Shown here: piece after piece, positions 55,510-63,800 of the stretch
How the letters are laid out: every line of letters begins with the position of its first letter
Numbering within the stretch: the stretch's first letter is position 1
NCBI RefSeq assembly: GCF_034928825.1
Contig: NZ_JAYFUL010000010.1
Location: 99,590 to 163,589 of the forward strand
Source: Arcicella aquatica
GTDB lineage: Bacteria > Bacteroidota > Bacteroidia > Cytophagales > Spirosomataceae
Reading direction: 5' to 3'
DNA length: 64,000 nucleotides
Notes under the pieces: model-generated
Told to the model about the DNA's origin: nothing
What the model saw: the letters and a program-made list of their open reading frames with translations, nothing else
Database searches by the model: none
Program-made: the position numbers and the translations under genes

Positions 55510-55517
55510 TATCTTTG
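55510..55517 (+). promoter_or_regulatory. -7 promoter box of the membrane-protein gene pair
   Basis: TATCTTTG matches TANNTTTG exactly and lies 24 bp before the ATG at 55541. It lies inside the longer frame that would begin at 55499, so translation must begin at 55541. Confidence 0.6.
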
Positions 55518-55540
55518 CAGTATTAAAACTGAAAATATCG

Positions 55541-56002
55541 ATGCAAATACTCTTATTTATTCATTCTCTGTTAAGGTGGCTAGTCTTAATTAGTATTATA
55601 TATTCTCTATTCAGAGTATATATGGGCTTAAAGAATCAGACAGTTTTTTCTAAAACAGACAATTTAGTCAGACACTGGACAGCTACTATTGCCCATATTC
55701 AATTAATTGTTGGGATTAATCTTTATATTAAAAGCCCAACAGTTAAATATTTTTTAAGTAATTTTAAGCAGGCTATTCAGCACTTAGAATTTACTTTTTT
55801 CGGTTTAATACATATCCTTTTAATGTCGATTGCCATCATAGTTTTAACCATTGGCTCGGCATTAGCAAAACGTAGAAAAAACGATGAAGTTAAATATAAG
55901 ACAATGTTAGTTTGGTTTTCATTAGCTTTATTCATCATTTTCATAGCCATTCCTTGGCCATTTTCTCCTTTAGCACATAGACCACTTTTTAGACCATTTT
56001 AA
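55541..56002 (+). CDS. small integral membrane protein, four helices
   Basis: The 153-residue protein has four hydrophobic helices (SLLRWLVLISIIYSLFRVYM, ATIAHIQLIVGINLYI, FFGLIHILLMSIAIIVLTIG, MLVWFSLALFIIFIAIPWPF), with His residues within or next to the helices. Similar Bacteroidota proteins are sometimes annotated as cytochrome b-like, but a haem role is not shown here. It ends 1 bp before the DUF3817 gene and probably forms an operon with it under the preceding TetR regulator. Confidence 0.8.
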   Translation: MQILLFIHSLLRWLVLISIIYSLFRVYMGLKNQTVFSKTDNLVRHWTATIAHIQLIVGINLYIKSPTVKYFLSNFKQAIQHLEFTFFGLIHILLMSIAIIVLTIGSALAKRRKNDEVKYKTMLVWFSLALFIIFIAIPWPFSPLAHRPLFRPF

Positions 56003-56003
56003 G

Positions 56004-56324
56004 ATGAAAACATTATTATCTACCAATATTGGGCGTTTGCGCATCATTGCTTTTCTTGAAGGAGTATCATTTTTATTATTACTTTTTATCGCTACGCCGA
56101 TGAAATATTATTTTGATAGTCCAGCAGGAACAAAAATACTTGGACCTATTCATGGGGCATTATTTATCCTTTTCATTTTAAATGCTTTAAGTGTGGGTGT
56201 AGAAGAAAACTGGAAGTTTTCGACCACAACTTGGAAGGTATTAGTAGCCAGTATTTTACCGTTTGGTACTTTTTATATTGACCATAAAATTTTAAAAGAT
56301 ATTCAAGAAAGTAAAGAAGGTTAA
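56004..56324 (+). CDS. DUF3817 integral membrane protein
   Basis: The 106-residue protein matches the DUF3817 (YdzA-like) family, with FLEGVSFLLLLFIATPMKYY, GPIHGALFILFILNAL and LPFGTFYIDHKIL. It has three membrane helices. The family function is unknown. It is coupled to the preceding membrane-protein gene. Confidence 0.88.
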   Translation: MKTLLSTNIGRLRIIAFLEGVSFLLLLFIATPMKYYFDSPAGTKILGPIHGALFILFILNALSVGVEENWKFSTTTWKVLVASILPFGTFYIDHKILKDIQESKEG

Positions 56325-56404
56325 GTATGGTTTTTATCGAACAAATCAACAAATTTACAGTACAATTTACCTAAATAGCATCGTATTGAACAATTCTATA
56401 CTTC

Positions 56405-56426
56405 TATATGAAAATATTATCATATA
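56405..56426. promoter_or_regulatory. ArsR-type operator A overlapping the arsR-like promoter
   Basis: TATATGA-N8-TCATATA is a perfect 7-8-7 dyad overlapping the -7 box TATATTTG (56423-56430) ahead of the ATG at 56453. It should mediate autorepression. Confidence 0.72.
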
Positions 56427-56452
56427 TTTGTATTGTGATTAACAAGACAGCA

Positions 56453-56779
56453 ATGGAAATATTAGAAAACACCCCTAAAGAAAGATTTCAAGCCAGTAAA
56501 CAGAAAATGGAGAAGGCTGCCTATATCTTAAAGACTGTGGCACATCCTGTTCGTTTAGCCATTATAGATTTGCTGAATCAGCAAGGAGAAATGGGCGTAA
56601 ACGATATTTGCAAAGCCCTAGACTGCGAACAATCGCTGATTTCTCATCATTTAATTAATATGAAGCTTCGGGGAATACTTCAATCTCAAAAAGATGGATT
56701 GAATGTATACTATGATTTGAAAGAGAAAGAAATCGTTAAACTGTTACAATGTATTGAAAATTGCGATTGCAATATGTAA
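56453..56779 (+). CDS. ArsR/SmtB-family regulator, cysteine-rich
   Basis: The 108-residue winged-helix repressor has the core AAYILKTVAHPVRLAIIDLL, the recognition helix CEQSLISHHLINMKLRGI, and five Cys at 53, 58, 100, 104 and 106. Cys53/Cys58 lie in the helix used for thiol or metal sensing by ArsR, but the pattern is neither the CxC of arsenic sensors nor the Cys41/Cys107 pair of SqrR/BigR. Because MBL-rhodanese and YeeE/YedE genes follow, it is likely to sense persulfide or a thiophilic metal. The start at 56453 is set by the promoter, which lies within the longer frame from 56408. Confidence 0.88.
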   Translation: MEILENTPKERFQASKQKMEKAAYILKTVAHPVRLAIIDLLNQQGEMGVNDICKALDCEQSLISHHLINMKLRGILQSQKDGLNVYYDLKEKEIVKLLQCIENCDCNM

Positions 56780-56794
56780 CTTTTTTTACATTTC

Positions 56795-56816
56795 TATATG
56801 AAAAAAACAACATATA
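56795..56816. promoter_or_regulatory. ArsR-type operator B ahead of the DUF1275 gene
   Basis: TATATGA-N8-ACATATA has the same half-site and spacing as operator A, with one mismatch, and lies 21 bp before the next gene. It extends the ArsR-type control to the downstream genes. Confidence 0.65.
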
Positions 56817-56837
56817 TTAATTTTAATAATACCATTA

Positions 56838-57476
56838 ATGATTACTCGAAAAACATATATATCCTCCTTTTCCTTTTCGTTTGTTTCGGGAATTATTAAT
56901 ATTTTGGGCATACAATTTTTAGGATTGGTTGTAACAAATGTTACTGGACATTATAGTACAAGTATTTTGTCCAATAAAACAGAAACGTATAAAGACATCC
57001 TTATTACCAGTTCATATATTTTTATGTATTGGTTAGGTTCATTTTGGGCGTCTTCATGTTTTTATTATGGAAAAAAAACCGATAAAGCTTATATAAAAGC
57101 GTTACCTATTTTCTTGAATCTTATTATTTTGTTATATGCTCTTTGGTCACAGAATTTAGTGGTTTGGTTGCTCTTTTTAGTTTCCAGCACGCAAAATGCT
57201 TTTGGAGCTAATCATAGCGAAAATCAGATTAGAGCTTCGCAAATTACAGGTGTAGTAATGGCTTCTGGACTTGATATGGCTAAATATTTTTTTGGAGGGT
57301 TTTCAGCAGATTGTAGAAAAGATTTTTTGAAAGCTTTCAGTGTTAAAATGCTGAATATTATAGGATTCATAGTCGGGGGAATCGCTTCCTTTTTTTATAG
57401 TTCACTCTCCATTTTGTGGTTGCCAGTTGCATTCTATTGTATCGTTTCAGTGCTAATTCTAAAGAAAAAACTTTAA
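56838..57476 (+). CDS. DUF1275 (YoaK-like) integral membrane protein
   Basis: The 212-residue protein has about six helices and the DUF1275 pattern SFVSGIINILGIQFLGLVVT, then NVTGHYSTS, a central GSFWASS and STQNAFGANHSENQIRASQITG. Family function is not established. It stands between the ArsR-type regulator and the persulfide dioxygenase-like gene on the same strand, with an ArsR-type site in front, so it may take part in the same response. Confidence 0.85.
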   Translation: MITRKTYISSFSFSFVSGIINILGIQFLGLVVTNVTGHYSTSILSNKTETYKDILITSSYIFMYWLGSFWASSCFYYGKKTDKAYIKALPIFLNLIILLYALWSQNLVVWLLFLVSSTQNAFGANHSENQIRASQITGVVMASGLDMAKYFFGGFSADCRKDFLKAFSVKMLNIIGFIVGGIASFFYSSLSILWLPVAFYCIVSVLILKKKL

Positions 57477-57510
57477 GTATTTAATATTATTTATCAATAA
57501 TCAATAAACT

Positions 57511-57531
57511 AATACATTTCATTGATGTATT
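57511..57531. promoter_or_regulatory. inverted repeat just upstream of the MBL-rhodanese gene
   Basis: AATACAT-N7-ATGTATT lies 9 bp before the ATG at 57540. It differs from the ArsR half-site and could be a translation-control hairpin or a second regulator site. Confidence 0.35.
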
Positions 57532-57539
57532 CATTAACA

Positions 57540-58952
57540 ATGATAGTAGAACAAATTTATACAGGCTGTTTAGCACAAGGTGCTTATTATATTCAATCAG
57601 AAGGTGAAGTCGCCATTATTGATCCTCTTCGTGAAGTACAACCTTATATTGCGAAGGCTGCTAGAAATAATGCAAAAATTAAATATATTTTTGAAACCCA
57701 TTTTCATGCAGATTTTGTATCAGGGCATTTAGATTTATCTCGCCAAACGGGTGCTTCTATTGTTTATGGTCCCAATGCCAATCCTAGTTTCGATTGTATT
57801 GTCGCAGAAGATGGTCAGGTCTTTCAAATTGGAAAAGTAAGCATCAAAGTACTCCATACGCCAGGACATACGATGGAGTCTGCATGTTTTTTACTAACAG
57901 ATGAGAACGGTCATCAGCATTGTCTGTTTTCTGGAGATACCCTTTTTATTGGGGATGTTGGTCGTCCAGATTTAGCTCAGAAATTGGGAAGTATCACGAC
58001 AAACGATTTAGCAGGTTTTTTATATGATTCGTTAAGAAATAAAATAATGACATTGCCAGATGATTTAATTATTTTTCCTGCGCATGGTGCTGGTTCGGCT
58101 TGTGGTAAAAATATGAGCAAAGAAACTTTTGACACATTGGGTAATCAGAAAGCGACTAACTATGCTTTGAAAGAACAAACCAAAGAAGAATTTATCGCAG
58201 CAGTAACCGATGGCTTGTTGCCTCCCCCATATTATTTCCCTAAAAACGTAATGATGAACAAAACAGGTATCAAAACGATGAAGGAAATTGTCAATAATGT
58301 ACAGGCTTTATCGGTAGAAGCCTTTGAGGCGGCTGCCAATGAAACTGGAGCTGTTGTGTTGGATACTCGTTCAGCACAAGTATTCAAAGATGCGTTTATT
58401 CCTAATTCAATTAATATTGGTATCAAAGGGGATTTTGCTCCGTGGATTGGCACTTTGATTACTGACATCGAACAAGAAATTCTGTTTATTGCAGATGAAG
58501 AAAATATCGATGATGTTGTTACACGTCTTTCACGAGTTGGCTACGACAATGTGATTGGTTATTTGGAAGGAGGTATCGAGGCTTGGATAAAGGCAGGTAA
58601 AGAAACAGATAGTATAGAATCTATATCAGCGACTGAATTTGCTAAAAGATTTGAAGAAGCTAACGGGCAATTAATTGTGAAGGATGTTCGTAAGCAAACA
58701 GAGTATACAGCCGAGCATATTGACGAAGCTATGAATATTCCTTTAGCAGTATTAAGTGATAACATGGCTGAATTTTCAAAAACAAAAACTAATTATATTC
58801 ATTGTGCGGGGGGATATCGTTCTATGATGGCAAGCTCTATTTTAAAAGCCCGAGGTTTTGATAATGTAGTAGATGTGGCTGGAGGTTTTAATGAGATTGC
58901 TAAAACAGCTGTTCCTACAACAGATTTTGTATGTCCTTCTAAATTAAAATAA
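57540..58952 (+). CDS. metallo-beta-lactamase/rhodanese fusion (persulfide dioxygenase-like)
   Basis: The 470-residue protein combines an ETHE1-type metallo-beta-lactamase domain (about residues 1-245; THFHADFVSGH, LHTPGHTMES, FSGDTLFIGDVGR) with two rhodanese domains (about 260-360 and 370-465). The first rhodanese has no Cys at the catalytic loop (LFIADEENIDD), whereas the second has the active Cys in IHCAGGYRSM. Such fusions oxidise glutathione- or CoA-type persulfides and handle thiosulfate. It precedes two YeeE/YedE genes and follows an ArsR-type regulator, the usual set of sulfide-detoxification operons. The start at 57540 gives the normal MIVEQIYTG beginning; an ATG at 57525 is possible. 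Confidence 0.92.
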   Translation: MIVEQIYTGCLAQGAYYIQSEGEVAIIDPLREVQPYIAKAARNNAKIKYIFETHFHADFVSGHLDLSRQTGASIVYGPNANPSFDCIVAEDGQVFQIGKVSIKVLHTPGHTMESACFLLTDENGHQHCLFSGDTLFIGDVGRPDLAQKLGSITTNDLAGFLYDSLRNKIMTLPDDLIIFPAHGAGSACGKNMSKETFDTLGNQKATNYALKEQTKEEFIAAVTDGLLPPPYYFPKNVMMNKTGIKTMKEIVNNVQALSVEAFEAAANETGAVVLDTRSAQVFKDAFIPNSINIGIKGDFAPWIGTLITDIEQEILFIADEENIDDVVTRLSRVGYDNVIGYLEGGIEAWIKAGKETDSIESISATEFAKRFEEANGQLIVKDVRKQTEYTAEHIDEAMNIPLAVLSDNMAEFSKTKTNYIHCAGGYRSMMASSILKARGFDNVVDVAGGFNEIAKTAVPTTDFVCPSKLK

Positions 58953-58970
58953 TATTTAACATCGAGAAAA

Positions 58971-59537
58971 ATGATAGAATTAATTCGTCAGCCTTGGCAT
59001 TGGGCAGTTGCCGGAGTACTAATTGGTCTAACTGTACCGACTTTGCTCATCATTGGGAATAAATCTTTTGGGATTTCATCGTCTCTACGTCATATCTGTG
59101 CAACTTGTTTTCCTGCTAATATTTCTTTCTTCAAATATGATTGGAAGAAAGAAATATGGAATTTGTTTTTTGTAGCAGGCGTATTAATTGGTGGATTTAT
59201 CGCTACCAATTTTTTATCCAATCCAAATACAATTGTCATCAGTGAACAAACGGTTACGGATTTGAAAGCTTTGGGTATTACAGATTTTTCAAACTTAATG
59301 CCTGCTGATTTATTTAACGTTGACAATATTTTTACTTTGAAAGGCTTCTTCTTTTTTATATTGGGTGGTTTTATGGTTGGTTTTGGAACAAGATATGCAG
59401 GCGGTTGTACTTCTGGACATGCTATCATGGGTTTATCAACCCTACAGCTTCCGTCATTAATTGCTACTATTTCATTTATGATTGGGGGCTTTTTGATGAC
59501 ATTCCTGCTGTTACCTCTTATCTTTAAACTTTTCTAA
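58971..59537 (+). CDS. YeeE/YedE-family sulfur transporter subunit (1)
   Basis: The 188-residue membrane protein has about four to five helices and the family signature GGCTSGHAIMGLSTLQLPS. A further Cys pair (HICATCFPANISFF) lies near the first loop. YeeE/YedE proteins move thiosulfate or related sulfur compounds using conserved Cys. Here the transporter is split into two genes, this one and the next, which would together make a full unit. The gap between them is 4 bp. Confidence 0.9.
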   Translation: MIELIRQPWHWAVAGVLIGLTVPTLLIIGNKSFGISSSLRHICATCFPANISFFKYDWKKEIWNLFFVAGVLIGGFIATNFLSNPNTIVISEQTVTDLKALGITDFSNLMPADLFNVDNIFTLKGFFFFILGGFMVGFGTRYAGGCTSGHAIMGLSTLQLPSLIATISFMIGGFLMTFLLLPLIFKLF

Positions 59538-59541
59538 GACC

Positions 59542-60030
59542 ATGCAAAAACAAGATGTTTTAATGAATGAAGAGTTTGTGTGTGATGCACCAAACGAACA
59601 AATTAAAAAAGAATCCTTCGCTAGCAACTTTAAATATATGCTAGTAGGTATCATCTTTGGGATAGTATTCGTGAAAGCTGAAATAGTTTCATGGTTCAGA
59701 ATACAAGAGATGTTTCGGTTACAATCATTTTTTATGTATGGGGTGATTGGTACGGCTGTGATAGTAGGAATGACTTCTGTATTTCTAATTAAGAAATTTA
59801 AGATAAAAACACTTTCTGGCGAAAAAATCATTTTCCATGATAAGGTTTTCAATAAAGGGCAAATCTATGGAGGCTTAATTTTTGGCTTGGGTTGGGCCAT
59901 TACTGGTGCTTGTCCAGGGCCATTGTTCGCTCAAATCGGTAGCGGTTTTGCAGTAGTAAGTGTCACTTTAATAAGTGCTATTGCTGGTACGTGGGTGTAC
60001 GGATATTTAAGAGATAAATTACCACATTAA
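59542..60030 (+). CDS. YeeE/YedE-family sulfur transporter subunit (2), DUF6691 type
   Basis: The 162-residue membrane protein has about four helices with the partner signature GLGWAITGACPGPLFAQIGSG, in which Cys is the likely sulfur-handling residue. A soluble N-terminal tail (about 30 residues) comes before the first helix. It forms the second half of the transporter made with the preceding gene and ends the sulfur gene set. Confidence 0.9.
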   Translation: MQKQDVLMNEEFVCDAPNEQIKKESFASNFKYMLVGIIFGIVFVKAEIVSWFRIQEMFRLQSFFMYGVIGTAVIVGMTSVFLIKKFKIKTLSGEKIIFHDKVFNKGQIYGGLIFGLGWAITGACPGPLFAQIGSGFAVVSVTLISAIAGTWVYGYLRDKLPH

Positions 60031-60180
60031 GTTTTTTTATAGACAGAAGACGCAAGACATAAGATATAAGACAAGATTTTTTAGTCTTTATAAAACTTAC
60101 TTCTTTTGTCTTGTTTCTTCTATCTTAATCTTATAAAATTATATTCTTAATCTTCTAGTCTTTAGTCTTCTGTCTATAAA
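60031..60180. repeat. 7-bp-period extragenic inverted element abutting a start codon
   Basis: The left arm carries heptamers TAGACAG, AAGACGC, AAGACAT, AAGATAT, AAGACAA. The right half carries the inverse theme (TTGTCTT, GTTTCTT, CTATCTT, then TAGTCTT, TAGTCTT, CTGTCTA). The ends TATAGACAGAAGAC (60039-60052) and GTCTTCTGTCTATA (60165-60178) are perfect inverted repeats. The right end lies 2 bases before the ATG of the AraC-type gene. Confidence 0.65.
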
Positions 60181-61059
60181 ATGAAAAAACCAATTCCAAT
60201 CATCACCATCGAGCAACTAAATAGTTGTGGTACGCATATCATGATGAATATGGATATTAGAAGATTAGAGGTTCATGCTAAAACATTGACTCCTGCTGAT
60301 TTTCCGCATAGACATGATTTTTATAATTTGATTTATATAAAAAGAGGGTCGGGTACTCATGATATTGATTTCAGGCATTACGAGGTAGTACCGCACCAAC
60401 TTTTTTTAATGAATGAAGGGCAGGTACATGAATGGAACCTTAGTGATGATATTGAAGGGTATTCCTTTTTCTTTAAGAAAGAATTCTATGAAGTAGATGA
60501 AAATAATCTTTCGTTGAATGGATTACCCTTTTTCAATAATAGTCCGAATGATGAGCCAATGATTGTTTTTGCTGAGTCAACAAGCAAAGTGATTGAAACC
60601 CTTTTTGAAGAAATTATTCAAGAATATTCAGATAAAAAAGCACATTATGAATCTTTCATCAAAACGATTCTTAAGCAAATTCTGATACAGGCACTGAGGA
60701 TATACCAACCTAATTACAAAGACGATACTTCTACATTAAGCATCTCAAAATTCAAAAGTTTTGAAAATCTGATAGAAGACAATTATCTGAAATACAAATC
60801 TGTGAAAAATTATGCTAGTCAACTAAATATCACTGCTAATTATTTGAATGCCATTTGTAATAAAATAGTAGGCAGAACAGCAGGAGAACTAATCCGCAAT
60901 CGTATTATTTTAGAAGCCAAAAGGCTTTTATTGCACTCAAGTATGTCTATTTGTGAAATAGCCTATCACCTTGGTTATGACGATTGTTCATATTTTATAA
61001 GGGTGTTCAAAAAAGATGTTCATCAAACGCCCGAGCAATTCAGGCAGTTGAATCGTTAA
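60181..61059 (+). CDS. AraC-family transcriptional regulator
   Basis: The 292-residue protein has an N-terminal cupin sensor (DFPHRHDFYNLIYIKRGSGT, about residues 40-60) and a C-terminal double helix-turn-helix (VKNYASQLNITANYLNAICN and MSICEIAYHLGYDDCSYFIR, ending in RVFKKDVHQTPEQFR, about 215-288). It is typical of Bacteroidota sugar-sensing AraC proteins. Its targets are not evident. The GH3 gene downstream and the sulfur operon upstream are the nearest candidates. Confidence 0.92.
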   Translation: MKKPIPIITIEQLNSCGTHIMMNMDIRRLEVHAKTLTPADFPHRHDFYNLIYIKRGSGTHDIDFRHYEVVPHQLFLMNEGQVHEWNLSDDIEGYSFFFKKEFYEVDENNLSLNGLPFFNNSPNDEPMIVFAESTSKVIETLFEEIIQEYSDKKAHYESFIKTILKQILIQALRIYQPNYKDDTSTLSISKFKSFENLIEDNYLKYKSVKNYASQLNITANYLNAICNKIVGRTAGELIRNRIILEAKRLLLHSSMSICEIAYHLGYDDCSYFIRVFKKDVHQTPEQFRQLNR

Positions 61060-61319
61060 TTAGTTAAAATCATTTCCTTAAAAATCTTCTCGGCTTTCCA
61101 CATCGAAACCTCAGTAAACCATTTGTTTTGTGGTTGAAAGCACATAACTGGTGCTTGTTTACATCTGTCAGTACATTCTATTTTAAAAATCTCTACAGTA
61201 TCTTTTAAGTCATTTTCTTTAATGGCGTCTTTAAAAATTTTGCGTACTTCTTTGTGTTTTCCGCATTTGCTTCCATCACAAATAAAGATTGATTTTTCTG
61301 GGAATTTCGAGTCACTCAT
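61056..61319 (-). CDS. thioredoxin-like [2Fe-2S] ferredoxin
   Basis: The 87-residue protein has the four-Cys pattern of the thioredoxin-like ferredoxins: FICDGSKCGKH (CxxxxC) and ECTDRCKQAPVMCF. It would bind a [2Fe-2S] cluster and carry electrons in the cytoplasm. It is convergent with the AraC gene, and their 3' ends overlap by 4 bp. Confidence 0.9.
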   Translation of the reverse strand: MSDSKFPEKSIFICDGSKCGKHKEVRKIFKDAIKENDLKDTVEIFKIECTDRCKQAPVMCFQPQNKWFTEVSMWKAEKIFKEMILTN

Positions 61320-61516
61320 GGTTTTAAATGTTAAGATTGTTTGTCATCTCTATACGATTATAAAATATAACTTTATTTATAAAAAATAAGTATAAATTTA
61401 TAATAGTAGGCTTTATGAAATAAGCCTTTCGCTATGGTAAAGCTTGTATTGAGAGGTAAATTAACTACAATAATGGTGATTGTTTCTAATTGGTTCATTA
61501 AAACTAAAGTTAAGAT

Positions 61517-63532
61517 ATGAATATTTACTTAAAAGCTACAGCGGTAATGGTGTTTCAAACATTTTTTACGCTAGGCTCAAATGCTCAGAAAATAATACAG
61601 CCCGAACTTGGCAATAGAAGTGTTAGTCTTTTGAAAGTGAAAAATCTAGTATTTAAGGATTTAAACAAGAATGCTAAACTTGATAAATACGAAGACTGGC
61701 GACTGCCCATTGACTTAAGAGTAAAAGACTTGGTTGCTCAAATGACTTTAGAAGAGAAAATAGGGTTTATGATTATTAGTAGCACCCGTTTGGCTGGTGA
61801 TTATTCTTTTCAACCTAATGCACCTAAAGCGGAGATTTCGAGTGGTTTTAATGAAGAAGATTTGATGCAACCCATCAATATGTTTACCCGTAAGCCTCTG
61901 CCAGCTCCTACCATGTCAGCCGCTGGAACAACAAAAGGCGTAATGAATTATCACCTTCGTCACTTCATTCTAAGAGCCAATACTACAGCCAAAATCATGG
62001 CAGAATGGTCAAATAATCTGCAAGCGTTATGCGAAACATCACGCCTTGGCATTCCTGCTATCGTTGCTTCCAATCCTCGTAATCATGTTACGATTGATGC
62101 CTCAATAGGACTGAGTGTAGGTACAACTGTTTTTTCAAAATGGCCCGGAGAATTAGGCTTGGCTGCTATGCGAGATTTAAAACTTACTCATGAATTTGCT
62201 GAAATAGCTGGTAAAGAATGGTCGTCTGTAGGCTTACGAAAAGGCTATATGTATATGGCAGATTTGTCTACCGAACCTCGTTGGCAACGGATTGAAGGCA
62301 CTTTTGGTGAAAATGCTGATTTGACATCAAGCATGATTCGCGAAATTGTATTGGGTTTTCAAGGCAATAAATTGAATAAAAACTCAGTAGCTATGACTAC
62401 CAAGCATTTCCCAGGAGGTGGACCACAAGTTGGTGGGCAAGATTCCCATTTTGATTGGGGGAAAAATGCACATTATCCTGGCGGAATGTTTGAATACCAT
62501 TTAAAGCCTTTTATAGCAGCCATTGCAGCAGGGACTTCGGCTATTATGCCTTATTATTCTGCCCCTAAAGGAGATGGATTTGAAGAAGTTGGATTTTCGT
62601 ACAACAAAGCAATTATACAAGATTTGCTGAGAAAAAAACTTAGGTTTAAAGGAATTATAAATTCAGATACAGGCCCTATTGATATGATGCCTTGGGGGGT
62701 AGAAAACTTGTCGATTCTACAGCGTTATCAAAAAGCCATTGATGCTGGAGTTGATATTTTCTCAGGAAGTGCAGACCCGTCTTTATTACTAGAGACCGTT
62801 AGAAAAGGCTTGGTTTCCGAAGAAAGAATCAATGAGTCGATTACTAGACTTTTGAAAGAAAAATTTGAATTAGGTCTTTTTGAAAACCCTTATGTTGATG
62901 TAGAAACAGCTGTAAAAACAGTTGGAAATACAGCTTTTCAGAAAAAAGCAGATTTAGCCCTGAGAAAATCTATCGTTTTATTGCGTAATGATACAAAGGT
63001 TTTGCCTATTACTAAAAAGACAAAAGTATATTTTGAGACATATTATGACAATGGTAGAAACCCCAATCCCATTACTGTTAATAAACCTAGTATTTCGAAC
63101 CTTAATATTGAATTTGTAGGAAGCAAAGAAGAAGCAGATGTTGTTTTATTATGGCTAATTCCTAATGGTGGGAGTTTGTTTAGTTCGCAAGGAAAACCGA
63201 TTGAATTGAGTTTATCCAAAAATAAAATAGATGTAGCCCATGTAAATGAAATTATCAAGGCTAAGCCTACAGTGGTTGCCATTAACTTTACTAATCCTTG
63301 GGTAATTAATGAAATAGATGGTACAAACTTAAAAACTGTAATAGCAACATTTGGTACTACAACTGATGCAATTTTAGATGTAGTAAGTGGAGCATTTAAC
63401 CCCACAGGTAAAATGCCTTTTACCACGCCTGTTTCAGAGAAAGCCGTTTCAGAAAATCAATCCGATGTGCCGGGATATTTAAAACCAAAAGGCTATGCAC
63501 TTTTTAAGTTTGGGGATGGAATTAGTTATTAA
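61517..63532 (+). CDS. glycoside hydrolase family 3 (beta-glucosidase/xylosidase type)
   Basis: The 671-residue exported enzyme has a signal peptide (to about residue 24), the GH3 barrel (RVKDLVAQMTLEEKIGFMII, TTKHFPGGGPQ) and the second alpha/beta-sandwich domain (SIVLLRNDTKVLPI), and it ends without the fibronectin-like third domain. The nucleophile is Asp384 in GIINSDTGPID; Thr follows it, where SDW is more usual. It is a single gene, 197 bp from the ferredoxin, so any role in the xylan locus is only suggested by its enzyme type. Confidence 0.92.
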   Translation: MNIYLKATAVMVFQTFFTLGSNAQKIIQPELGNRSVSLLKVKNLVFKDLNKNAKLDKYEDWRLPIDLRVKDLVAQMTLEEKIGFMIISSTRLAGDYSFQPNAPKAEISSGFNEEDLMQPINMFTRKPLPAPTMSAAGTTKGVMNYHLRHFILRANTTAKIMAEWSNNLQALCETSRLGIPAIVASNPRNHVTIDASIGLSVGTTVFSKWPGELGLAAMRDLKLTHEFAEIAGKEWSSVGLRKGYMYMADLSTEPRWQRIEGTFGENADLTSSMIREIVLGFQGNKLNKNSVAMTTKHFPGGGPQVGGQDSHFDWGKNAHYPGGMFEYHLKPFIAAIAAGTSAIMPYYSAPKGDGFEEVGFSYNKAIIQDLLRKKLRFKGIINSDTGPIDMMPWGVENLSILQRYQKAIDAGVDIFSGSADPSLLLETVRKGLVSEERINESITRLLKEKFELGLFENPYVDVETAVKTVGNTAFQKKADLALRKSIVLLRNDTKVLPITKKTKVYFETYYDNGRNPNPITVNKPSISNLNIEFVGSKEEADVVLLWLIPNGGSLFSSQGKPIELSLSKNKIDVAHVNEIIKAKPTVVAINFTNPWVINEIDGTNLKTVIATFGTTTDAILDVVSGAFNPTGKMPFTTPVSEKAVSENQSDVPGYLKPKGYALFKFGDGISY

Positions 63533-63638
63533 GTAAGCTAACTTGGCAGTTTAATAAAGAAACATGAGTCATCCCGAATTTTCTCTTGGAAAAGCAAGTT
63601 TTAAAAGATTTCAATGTTTTTTGGATTTATTCTCGTAC

Positions 63639-63748
63639 TTACTTTTTGCCTTGATGCAAAAAGTAACCGCAACGGCGGACCATAAAAAAATCAAGAATTC
63701 CTAATCGCATCGGCGAACCGACTCGCTTCGCTCAAACAGTAGGAATTC
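63639..63748. repeat. degenerate palindromic intergenic DNA
   Basis: Two hairpins are visible: TTACTTTTTG/CAAAAAGTAA (63639-63648 with 63657-63666) and GAATTCCTA/TAGGAATTC (63695-63703 with 63740-63748). The segment is locally more GC-rich than its surroundings and holds no supported gene. It resembles decayed mobile or repeat DNA next to the insertion sequence end. Confidence 0.5.
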
Positions 63749-63765
63749 GTTGCCCATCAATCATA

Positions 63766-63800
63766 AAAAAGAGGCTGTCCCAAAAGGATAGCCTCTTTTT
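63766..63800. terminator. hairpin at the end of the insertion sequence
   Basis: AAAAAGAGGCTGTCC (63766-63780) pairs with GGATAGCCTCTTTTT (63786-63800) with one G-U pair and a 5-base loop. GAGGCTGTCCCAAAA at 63771 is probably the terminal inverted repeat of the element. It lies just after the transposase stop. Confidence 0.7.
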
